Shown here in pieces: positions 1-5,987 of a DNA stretch of 13,741 nt. The notes under the pieces were generated by a model that was not told where the DNA came from, searched no databases, and saw only the letters and a list, made by a program, of their open reading frames with translations. The position numbers were made by a program, and so were the translations under genes. Each line of letters opens with the position of its first letter. Position 1 is the first letter of the stretch. The DNA is from Erysipelotrichaceae bacterium (GTDB taxonomy: Bacteria; Bacillota_I; Bacilli_A; Erysipelotrichales; Erysipelotrichaceae), in assembly GCA_024681275.1 (NCBI GenBank), contig JAILBD010000038.1:1-13741 (forward strand), given 5' to 3'.

Positions 1-64
1 CCTTCGGAAACTTCGGATGATAATCCAATACTTTTCCTATCACATCTTTGATCTTCATGTTCAT
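1..64 (-). CDS. 5' end of an unidentified cytoplasmic protein (possibly Nif3-like), cut by window edge
   Basis: Only the first 21 codons are inside the window (reading MNMKIKDVIGKVLDYHP and on). The ATG at 64-62 overlaps the TGA stop of the upstream esterase gene as ATGA, a sign of translational coupling. A second in-frame ATG six bases later (58-56) is also possible. The beginning resembles, to my eye, the starts of Nif3-like dinuclear-metal proteins, but 21 residues are too few to rely on. Co-directional overlap places it as the third gene of the operon that begins at 2451. There is no signal peptide. Confidence 0.5.
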   Translation of the reverse strand, partial: MNMKIKDVIGKVLDYHPKFPK

Positions 65-1587
65 ACCTCATATGTAAAACCGAAGGCCGGATTTCCTTCG
101 GAATTGTACAAAGGATCCACACAGTAGTTGCTTTCACAGAACTCGATCCTGACCTTCCTGTCTTTGAAATCACCCTTCAGGATGAGTCTGTCCTTTTCGA
201 CAGACGCATCATAGCCAAGCATGTCATCCCCTGACGAGATGATCAGATACTCCTTCAGGTCTCCTCTGATCACAAGTCCCTCTGCCGCATTTTCAAAACA
301 GATCTCTATCCTGTCATCCTTCTTTTCGATCCCCGCTGCCCTCGGACAGTCGGCGACCAGACTCGTATCGCCGTATGTGTGCTTCATGACGATCCTGCCC
401 AGTCTTTCACCTACCATCTTCTTGTGACGCGGATGGATATTGTACTCCTCTCCCGCATCCAGGATACAGACCTCGTAAACATCATCAAGACTTTCAGCCG
501 CCTTTGCCTGCTGATGTCTCATCAGATCGTATTTCCTGGCAGCTGTCATGCCGATGCCTCTGAACGGAGCCAGCTCGATCTGATAGAAAGGAAGTTCCTC
601 CTTCCAGAGCTTGCGCCAGCTTCTGATCAGCGTGATCATCGCGGCATCATAGAGATCCTGCCACCCTCTGGCATCATCATCCTCGCCCTGATACCAGACG
701 AATCCTTTAATCCCATACGGTGCGATCTTCTTCAGCATGTTCTCATACAAACCGGAAGGTCTGACGATCGACCTCGGACCAGGACCATACGGCGCATAAT
801 CCACAGGCGGAAGCTTGGACGGATCGAAGTTCTTAAAGAACTCCGTCATGTCCTCTCCCATCATGAAACGGTCGTTGAAATCTCTCTGTTCCTGGCTCAT
901 GATCGTACGCACTTCACTGGCCGGGATGTACTTTCTCCAGTCACAGTCTTCCAGAGCCTTCTCATGCCAGTCCAGGATCGGCTTCAGTCTCTTTTCTGCT
1001 TCCAGATCTTCCCTTGCCGTCCAGGCTGCAGCCGGAGATCCGCCCCAGTTGCAGGAAATGATCCCGACAGGCACATCGAGACTCTCTCTGACCATCATGC
1101 CCATATAGGTCGCGACGGCACTGAAGTATCTTCTCTCCTCTTCCCGCATCCACCTTCTCCAGAAACCGGATTCTTCCATCGGATCGATCTCCTGGAATCC
1201 GACGAAAGAAGACTGCGGATAAGTGAAACAGCGCAGTTTCTCATCATCCGGAAGCAGCTTCGTTTCCGGATAATCATAGTCGTACTTCATGATGAATTCC
1301 ATGTTCGACTGACCGCCGGCCAGCCAGACCTCACCGATCGCCACATCCTCAAAACGGATCTTTTCACCCAACAGCTTTGAAGAGACTTCCAAAACCGTAT
1401 GATCACAGGCTTCTTCCGCATCAAAAGTGACTGACCATTCACCATTCACACATTCAGCATCCAGACACTGGTCTTTCAGTCTGACTGTGACCTCGTCATC
1501 CTTGATGCTGCGTCCCCAGACCCTGATCGGCTTGTTCCGCTGCAGGACCATGTGTTCGCCGAAGATCAGCGCAACTTGCAGTTTCAT
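61..1587 (-). CDS. Sialate O-acetylesterase-type SGNH hydrolase (cytoplasmic)
   Basis: A 508-residue protein with the layout of the sialate 9-O-acetylesterase family (SASA, SGNH/GDSL hydrolases), which removes O-acetyl groups from sialic acid or related acetylated sugars. Visible blocks are an N-terminal beta-rich part (residues 1-85, with the family-typical MVLQR near 13-17), block I GGQSNMEF with the likely nucleophile Ser94, NWGGSP at 180-185, WYQGED at 298-303, and NIHPRHK near 383-389 carrying the likely catalytic His385. Asn precedes IHP, where Asp is common. No signal peptide or anchor is present, so it should act inside the cell on imported, acetylated sugars. The ATG at 1587 follows an AGGAAGGA ribosome site inside the end of the upstream hydrolase gene. 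Spacing to that gene is 3 bases and the next gene overlaps its stop, so the three are one operon. No sialic acid catabolic genes are in the window, so the true substrate may be another acetylated glycan. Confidence 0.85.
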   Translation of the reverse strand: MKLQVALIFGEHMVLQRNKPIRVWGRSIKDDEVTVRLKDQCLDAECVNGEWSVTFDAEEACDHTVLEVSSKLLGEKIRFEDVAIGEVWLAGGQSNMEFIMKYDYDYPETKLLPDDEKLRCFTYPQSSFVGFQEIDPMEESGFWRRWMREEERRYFSAVATYMGMMVRESLDVPVGIISCNWGGSPAAAWTAREDLEAEKRLKPILDWHEKALEDCDWRKYIPASEVRTIMSQEQRDFNDRFMMGEDMTEFFKNFDPSKLPPVDYAPYGPGPRSIVRPSGLYENMLKKIAPYGIKGFVWYQGEDDDARGWQDLYDAAMITLIRSWRKLWKEELPFYQIELAPFRGIGMTAARKYDLMRHQQAKAAESLDDVYEVCILDAGEEYNIHPRHKKMVGERLGRIVMKHTYGDTSLVADCPRAAGIEKKDDRIEICFENAAEGLVIRGDLKEYLIISSGDDMLGYDASVEKDRLILKGDFKDRKVRIEFCESNYCVDPLYNSEGNPAFGFTYEV

Positions 1588-1590
1588 AGT

Positions 1591-2451
1591 TTAAAGGATC
1601 CTTCCTTCCACGTCCCTAAAGAATCTGTCACAGTCCCTGGCAGCCAGTTCCGGCATCTCATCGGCACCGCCATGGCCGAGATGCTGGTACATCAGATACT
1701 GAGCCCCCGGGATGGCCTTGGCAACTTCCAGAGCGGCCTCCGGTGTCGCCAGCGGATCCAGACCGCCTTCCCAGATCATGACCGGGAAATCGATCTCATG
1801 GAGCCTCTCCAGCAGCTCCTCCTGCGACTTCGCGTTGCAGCCGGTCATGTCGCCCAGCATCGGCAAAGCGAACTCTTCTCTCTTCCTGTGCATCAGGATG
1901 TCGAGGTGCTCCTCGAAGTTGGCCTGTCTTCTCGCCAGTCTCTCAGGATTTTCGGTCGGCCACTTCTCTATCCAGGCAGTCCTGGACAGCAGTTCTTTGT
2001 TGCCGACAAATTCTTCCGCCTGATCGCGCATCTTCTTTAGCGGACCCGGCAGGTCTCTCTGTTCGTGGTACTGGGTAATGCCATCGACACAGACATAGGC
2101 TCTGATCAGTTCAGGCCTGTGGAAAGCGATGTACCACGGCGCCCAGTTGCCATGCGAGATGCCAGTGTAATAAAAAGACGGGATGTTCATGACCTCGGCA
2201 AAGTTGATGAGATCTTCGCCCCAGACCTTGCTGTAATCCCTGAGCGTATCATCGAAGATGTGCTCAGACTCCCCGTATCCCCGCATATAGACCAGAAAAC
2301 AGTGGTAATCATATGGTGGCTGACCCAAGAGCGCCATATGGCTGTCTTTGAAAAAGAAATTCTGCGTTGACAAAAGATATTTGTCGCCGCTTCCATACTC
2401 CCTGTATGCCAGTTTCACTCCCTTGACATCAACAGTCTTGATCTCGTGCAT
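1591..2451 (-). CDS. Alpha/beta hydrolase, proline iminopeptidase/haloalkane-dehalogenase-like
   Basis: A 286-residue alpha/beta-hydrolase-fold protein with the full set of family landmarks: oxyanion-side motif MRGYGES (residues 56-62), nucleophile elbow GISHG (97-101, Ser99), acid in GGLDPLATPE (Asp232), and catalytic His260 in LGHGG. This single-domain serine hydrolase architecture includes esterases, lactonases and iminopeptidases; the substrate cannot be read from the sequence. I place the start at 2451 (MHEIKTVDVKG) because an AGAGGG ribosome site lies about 9 bases upstream on the minus strand. The frame remains open upstream to an ATG at 2523, but those extra 24 residues look unconserved and have no ribosome site. 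It heads an operon with the acetylesterase 3 bases downstream, suggesting a joint role in trimming ester-modified substrates (inference). No signal peptide. Confidence 0.85.
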   Translation of the reverse strand: MHEIKTVDVKGVKLAYREYGSGDKYLLSTQNFFFKDSHMALLGQPPYDYHCFLVYMRGYGESEHIFDDTLRDYSKVWGEDLINFAEVMNIPSFYYTGISHGNWAPWYIAFHRPELIRAYVCVDGITQYHEQRDLPGPLKKMRDQAEEFVGNKELLSRTAWIEKWPTENPERLARRQANFEEHLDILMHRKREEFALPMLGDMTGCNAKSQEELLERLHEIDFPVMIWEGGLDPLATPEAALEVAKAIPGAQYLMYQHLGHGGADEMPELAARDCDRFFRDVEGRIL

Positions 2452-2772
2452 TATAAAAACCCTCTTTTCAGTTTCAGCATAACAGAGGCTGTCTTCTGAA
2501 AGAATCAAAATAAATGCATTCATTTTTGATTTTCTCTTCTTCAGTTTTTTAATTCTAAAATGAAGGATACTTATTTAAAAGGAATCCTTTCCTCTATTTG
2601 GAATAATATAGTTGAAATACTGCGCTCCACTTCAACAGCGGTAAAGAAAAGGAGGAAATACCGTCGCTCGCGGGTCAGCATCGTGGAGACATGCTGAGAA
2701 TGTCTGTGATCCTTCGTGTCGGTCACAGATGAGGCAGGAAAGCGAAGGCCGAACTGCCAGAGCAATCATTTA
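2452..2772. other. Divergent intergenic region between hydrolase operon and ABC ATPase gene
   Basis: This 321-base non-coding stretch must hold promoters for both directions. The left part (2520-2612) is AT-rich; a plus-strand TATAGT at 2607-2612 could be a -10 box, but I find no convincing -35 at the proper distance, and no clear minus-strand promoter either. A perfect inverted repeat, AAAGGA-A-TCCTTT, lies at 2578-2590 and could be an operator. A possible first hairpin pairs GTTGAA (2611-2616) with TTCAAC (2631-2636). A strong AGGAGG lies at 2650-2655 without a start codon in reach. The part from 2666 on is the structured leader annotated separately. Confidence 0.5.
2666..2763 (+). promoter_or_regulatory. 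Structured leader RNA (riboswitch-like) upstream of the MalK-type ATPase gene
   Basis: Four stems can be drawn. P1 pairs GCTC 2666-2669 with GAGC 2760-2763. P2 pairs TCAGCAT 2675-2681 with ATGCTGA 2691-2697 (9-base loop). P3 pairs TCTGTGA 2703-2709 with TCACAGA 2723-2729. P4 pairs GGCAG 2733-2737 with CTGCC 2754-2758. The P3 loop carries CCTTCG (2711-2716) and the P4 loop carries its exact reverse complement CGAAGG (2743-2748), so the two hairpin loops could kiss. P1 ends 9 bases before the ATG at 2773 and covers the only weak purine stretch (AGAG 2759-2762) where a ribosome site should be, which points to control of translation initiation (inference). I recall that conserved 'malK' RNA motifs and the actinobacterial msiK motif have been described upstream of genes of this type; whether this is one of those or a new class cannot be decided here. 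It does not match the core motifs of the glycine, lysine, TPP, FMN, SAM or cobalamin riboswitches. Confidence 0.6.
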
Positions 2773-3984
2773 ATGTCCAGTATTACACTAAAGAACATCA
2801 AGAAGATCTATCCGATCACTGACGAAGAGATCAAATCCAACCGCAAAGCAGCCAAAAGAAGGAAAAAGGCTGAAGCTGCTGCGCCACCGGAGGAAGGATT
2901 CGTCCCTAATCTGCAGATCACGGACGAGGGTGTCGTTGCCGTTCAGGAATTCAACCTGGAGATCAAAGACAAGGAATTCGTCGTACTCGTCGGTCCTTCC
3001 GGCTGCGGCAAATCCACGACTCTGCGTATGATCGCCGGCCTGGAAGAGATCACATCCGGTGAACTCTACATCGGTGACGTATTGTCCAACATCATCGCTC
3101 CAAGAGACAGGAACATCGCCATGGTCTTCCAGAACTATTCCCTCTATCCGCACATGACCGTCTATGAAAACATGGCCTTCTCGCTCAAGCTGGCAAAACT
3201 GCCAAAAGACGAGATCGACAGAAAAGTCAAGGAAGCCGCCAGGACCCTCGAGATCACACAGATCCTCGACCGTCTGCCAAAGGCATTGTCCGGTGGTCAG
3301 AGACAGCGTGTCGCCATCGGCCGTGCCATCGTCAGACAACCGCAGGTCATCCTGATGGACGAACCGTTATCCAACCTGGATGCCAAGCTGCGCGGACAGA
3401 TGCGTTCTGAGATCATCAGACTGCGCCAGAAGATCGATACGACATTCGTATATGTCACACACGACCAGGTCGAAGCAATGACTCTGGGCGACAGGATCGT
3501 CGTCATGAGAGATGGCTTCATCCAGCAGGTCGGCACACCGCAGGAAGTCTTCAACCATCCTGAGAACGTCTTCGTTGCCGGCTTCATCGGCACACCGCAG
3601 ATCAACTTCTTCCACAATGTCCCATTGACGAAGAAAGACGGTGACTACTACATCACGATCCAGGAAAAAGACATCAGACTTGCCGACAAGTATCAGACAG
3701 TCCTGAAAGAAAAGGATCAGCCTGAGATCAAGACGATCGTCGGTGTCAGACCTGTTCACATCGAGATGGCTAAGGAAGGATTCACGGGCGTGATCGAAGT
3801 TTCCGAGATGATGGGCTCCGAAGTTCACCTGCACATCAACCTCAACGGCGATGACATCGTCGCCGTCATCCCGACCGCCAACCTCGATCTGGATACCGTT
3901 TCCTTAGGCAAGGAATTCACATTCAACTTCAATCCGAATCTGCTCCACATCTTCGACGCAGAAACGGAAAAGAACCTGATCTAA
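2773..3984 (+). CDS. MalK/MsmX-type ATP-binding subunit of carbohydrate ABC importers
   Basis: A 403-residue CUT1-family ATPase that energises sugar uptake from the cytoplasmic face. It has Walker A GPSGCGKST (74-82), Q-loop Gln120, signature LSGGQ (172-176), Walker B VILMDE (192-197), D-loop SNLD (200-203), switch His230, and a C-terminal TOBE-type regulatory region (about 285-403). Length is about 35 residues above the usual MsmX/MalK, explained by a Lys/Ala-rich insert at about 15-50 between the first strand and the aromatic-loop region. No permease or binding-protein genes are nearby, which fits the MsmX habit of one ATPase serving several transporters. The start at 2773 (MSSITLKNIKKIYP) matches the family; the frame extends upstream to a GTG at 2716, but this runs through the structured leader and is rejected. 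The ribosome site is unusually weak (CAGAG). The gene is preceded by a probable regulatory RNA and followed by a terminator hairpin. Confidence 0.95.
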   Translation: MSSITLKNIKKIYPITDEEIKSNRKAAKRRKKAEAAAPPEEGFVPNLQITDEGVVAVQEFNLEIKDKEFVVLVGPSGCGKSTTLRMIAGLEEITSGELYIGDVLSNIIAPRDRNIAMVFQNYSLYPHMTVYENMAFSLKLAKLPKDEIDRKVKEAARTLEITQILDRLPKALSGGQRQRVAIGRAIVRQPQVILMDEPLSNLDAKLRGQMRSEIIRLRQKIDTTFVYVTHDQVEAMTLGDRIVVMRDGFIQQVGTPQEVFNHPENVFVAGFIGTPQINFFHNVPLTKKDGDYYITIQEKDIRLADKYQTVLKEKDQPEIKTIVGVRPVHIEMAKEGFTGVIEVSEMMGSEVHLHINLNGDDIVAVIPTANLDLDTVSLGKEFTFNFNPNLLHIFDAETEKNLI

Positions 3985-3993
3985 ACAGTTATG

Positions 3994-4034
3994 AAAGTCC
4001 ATACCTGTGGAAAGCAGGTATGGACTTTTTCTTT
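3994..4034 (+). terminator. Rho-independent terminator after the ABC ATPase gene
   Basis: A 14-bp perfect stem (3994-4007 with 4015-4028, core AGTCCATACCTG) and a 7-base loop are followed by a T-rich run (4025-4034). It ends only 15 bases before the ATG of the next gene, whose ribosome site begins right after the T-run. Confidence 0.9.
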
Positions 4035-4048
4035 GAAAGAGGTAAATC

Positions 4049-5011
4049 ATGTACCAGAAGAATTACGAAGAATTAAAGAAAGTCGTGGAAGAAGATGCAG
4101 TCGTCATCAACATCTCCCGTCACCGCAAGGAAGACGGTTCCATGAACAGGGAACTCAATCTCGGGACCTGGAACAAGGCGGTCGCAAGATTTGAAGTCAC
4201 ACCGCTCTGGCAGAAAGGCAAGACGCCGAACTTCGATGACAGGGATCCGCTTCAGATCGAACCGAACTTCATCTTCATTCCCGCTCAAAATGCCAAAGAA
4301 AAGACAGGGACCATCATCGTCGCCTGCGGCGGCGGCTTCTCGACCAGGACTGGCTGCGAAGGTTTCAACGTCGCCAAATACTTCGCCGACCAGGGCTTCA
4401 ACACAGCCATCCTGACCTACCGTCTGCAGCCATATTCACGCCAGGATTGCCTCGATGATATGCAAAGGGCGATCCGCCTCATCCGCTACAAAAAAGACGA
4501 ATTCAACGTCACCGACAAAGTCATCTGCATGGGCTTCTCAGCCGGTGGCATGCTTTCGGGGAATGCGGCGACGCAGTTTGATGAAGGCGATGATGAAGCT
4601 GAGGATCCGATCGAAAGGATGTCCTGCCGTCCGGATGGTGCCGTACTAGGCTATGGTGCCTTCGCTTTTGCAGGACTGCCGGGAGGCTTCTTTGTCGACC
4701 CGTTCGCCGACAAGATCCGCAATCCGTTCTTTGCCAGCAAAGACGAACTGCTCTATTTCTCACCGGAAGTCAACATCAGCAGACGCACGCCGCCTTTCTT
4801 CATCTGGCAGACCAATTCGGATGATCCGCGCAACTCCTTCACCCTGGGCCAGGCTCTCACGGCCATGGGCATCCCATTCGAGATGCACCTCTTCCCGGAA
4901 GGCGTACACGGACTGGCACTCGCCGACGGACACAACGACCTGGCGATGGATATCCCGCAAGTTCACAAATGGGCACAACTCTGTACCGGCTGGCTCAGAG
5001 GACTGCTTTAG
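4049..5011 (+). CDS. Alpha/beta hydrolase (acetyl-esterase/lipase type, COG0657-like)
   Basis: A 320-residue esterase of the alpha/beta-hydrolase fold. After a polar N-terminus (1-75) come VACGGGFS (91-98) in the oxyanion-loop position, TYRLQPYS (123-130), a typical strand-turn in this group, and the nucleophile elbow GFSAGG (162-167, Ser164). The likely acid is Asp258 or Asp259 in TNSDDPRNS and the likely base His287 in EGVHGLAL. This order and the late PEGVHGL motif resemble hydrolases that deacetylate sugars or act on feruloyl/acetyl groups; the substrate is unknown. There is no signal peptide, so the site of action is cytoplasmic. The start is supported by an AGAGGT ribosome site 7 bases upstream. 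It lies 64 bases after the ABC ATPase gene with a terminator in between and no room for its own promoter after that terminator, so its expression probably relies on read-through. Confidence 0.85.
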   Translation: MYQKNYEELKKVVEEDAVVINISRHRKEDGSMNRELNLGTWNKAVARFEVTPLWQKGKTPNFDDRDPLQIEPNFIFIPAQNAKEKTGTIIVACGGGFSTRTGCEGFNVAKYFADQGFNTAILTYRLQPYSRQDCLDDMQRAIRLIRYKKDEFNVTDKVICMGFSAGGMLSGNAATQFDEGDDEAEDPIERMSCRPDGAVLGYGAFAFAGLPGGFFVDPFADKIRNPFFASKDELLYFSPEVNISRRTPPFFIWQTNSDDPRNSFTLGQALTAMGIPFEMHLFPEGVHGLALADGHNDLAMDIPQVHKWAQLCTGWLRGLL

Positions 5012-5031
5012 ATTATTCCCCATTTCTTTAG

Positions 5032-5062
5032 GAAGGACCGCGCTGCGGTCCTTCTTTCTTTT
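5032..5062 (+). terminator. Rho-independent terminator after the esterase gene
   Basis: A perfect 10-bp stem GAAGGACCGC (5032-5041) pairs with GCGGTCCTTC (5045-5054) around a 3-base loop, followed by TTTCTTTT (5055-5062). Confidence 0.92.
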
Positions 5063-5078
5063 AGCGCAAATGTGTTTA

Positions 5079-5087
5079 TGCTAAAAT
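5079..5087 (+). promoter_or_regulatory. Possible extended -10 promoter of the GrpE-like/Hsp70-like gene pair
   Basis: TGCTAAAAT (5079-5087) fits an extended -10 element (TGn plus TAAAAT, one mismatch to TATAAT). It lies between the esterase terminator and an AGGAGGG ribosome site at 5097-5103. No good -35 box is visible at 17 bases. The predicted start would leave a leader of only about 15 bases before the ATG at 5110. Confidence 0.35.
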
Positions 5088-5109
5088 GCAATTGATAGGA
5101 GGGTGGCAT

Positions 5110-5985
5110 ATGGCAAACATGCAGGCACTTCTTGAAAAAGATAAGGAACGCTTCTTACACAATATGGCAGCCGCCAGATCTTCAGCCGAAAGCGTCAAAG
5201 CGATCGAAGAAGAACTCGGCAGACTGCTGACCGCATACAACGAAGAAGAGGAAAGCGAACAGATCAAAGGATCGGCGATGATGCTGATAGAGACGCTGTC
5301 ATCTTCTGCCGGATTTCTCAACTGTGATGGCGAATCCGTGATCTGGTCGAAGTCCGAATACCGTCCCGGCATCAACAAGCCGAAACGCTCAGGCCTCTTC
5401 ATCTTCTTTCTGCTCATCGGCATCCTGGCTCTTCTTGGCGCGGCTGGTGTGCTGATCTATCTGACTGACTCGATACCGCCAAGCCAGGAGATGCTCATAG
5501 GACTCGGGATCGCTGCCGCAGCAGCCCTTTTCCTCTTCCTCTCGGGAATCTTCTCCGCAAAAAAGAAAGAAGAAAACAATGCGGAACTCTATGCAGAGAC
5601 CATACCGGATGGAGAAAAGACTTATCATATCCTTCTGAATTCCATCCTGACGATAGACAGGATCCTGACGCAGCTCAAAAACAAGGAAGTGCTCGAAAAC
5701 AAGAAAGCGCTCCTCGAAGAGAAAGATGAGCTCAAGAAAGAAGACATTCAGCTTCTCTCCGGTCTGCTGGAATCCGCCTATGCGGAACCCGATTCCGAAT
5801 ATGCCAGAGAAGTCATCTCTGAACTGAAATTCTATCTGCACAAGAAGAAGATCGAAGTCGTCGACTATGACGGCGAAAACAAAGACCTCTTTGAACGCAT
5901 GCCATCCGAGAGCACCGGCACCATCAGACCCGCCTTGCTCATCGGCGATACCATACTGCGCAAGGGACTTGCGGCTGGAGAATAG
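5110..5985 (+). CDS. Two-transmembrane protein with GrpE-like C-terminus, partner of the Hsp70-like ATPase
   Basis: A 291-residue protein I cannot assign to a named family as a whole. It has a charged helical N-terminal part (1-90); two hydrophobic segments at about 95-118 and 127-149, split by a short loop; a Lys/Glu-rich segment likely to form a coiled coil (about 180-220); and a compact C-terminus (about 245-290). The end reads KIEVVDYDG, then FERMP, then GTIRPALLIGD, then KGLA, which by eye follows the order of conserved features at the end of GrpE (acidic turn, FD..H/E.M, then RPA-V). GrpE is the nucleotide exchange factor of DnaK, so a role as a membrane-anchored exchange factor or adaptor for the next gene product is a reasonable inference. 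The ATG at 5110 is chosen over 5086 because AGGAGGG lies 6 bases upstream. The stop is 2 bases before the next start and holds that gene's ribosome site: a true two-gene operon. Confidence 0.75.
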   Translation: MANMQALLEKDKERFLHNMAAARSSAESVKAIEEELGRLLTAYNEEEESEQIKGSAMMLIETLSSSAGFLNCDGESVIWSKSEYRPGINKPKRSGLFIFFLLIGILALLGAAGVLIYLTDSIPPSQEMLIGLGIAAAAALFLFLSGIFSAKKKEENNAELYAETIPDGEKTYHILLNSILTIDRILTQLKNKEVLENKKALLEEKDELKKEDIQLLSGLLESAYAEPDSEYAREVISELKFYLHKKKIEVVDYDGENKDLFERMPSESTGTIRPALLIGDTILRKGLAAGE

Positions 5986-5987
5986 AC

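Noticed and set aside
379..1380. Long plus-strand open frame of 333 codons opposite the sialate O-acetylesterase gene
   Set aside because: It is antisense to a gene with clear family motifs, has no ribosome site and no recognisable domain; open antisense frames are expected from this codon usage.
2691..2732. 13-codon open frame preceded by GGAG in the leader
   Set aside because: GGAG is only 2 bases from the ATG, too close for initiation, and both lie in the P2 hairpin.
2666..2763. Identity with a well-known riboswitch class (glycine, lysine, TPP)
   Set aside because: Short stretches such as CTGAGA and GCGAAGG recall TPP or glycine motifs, but the remaining conserved cores are missing.
2716..2772. 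GTG start giving the ABC ATPase 19 extra residues
   Set aside because: The extension would translate the P3/P4 part of the structured leader, has no ribosome site and gives an N-terminus unlike the family.
2729..2773. 14-codon open frame in the leader whose TAA overlaps the ATPase start as TAATG
   Set aside because: It has no ribosome site and its codons are explained by the RNA stems; translational coupling remains possible but unsupported.
2788..3339. Minus-strand frame of 183 codons opposite the ABC ATPase gene
   Set aside because: It mirrors the codon pattern of the ATPase, is very acidic and low in complexity, and has no start signal.
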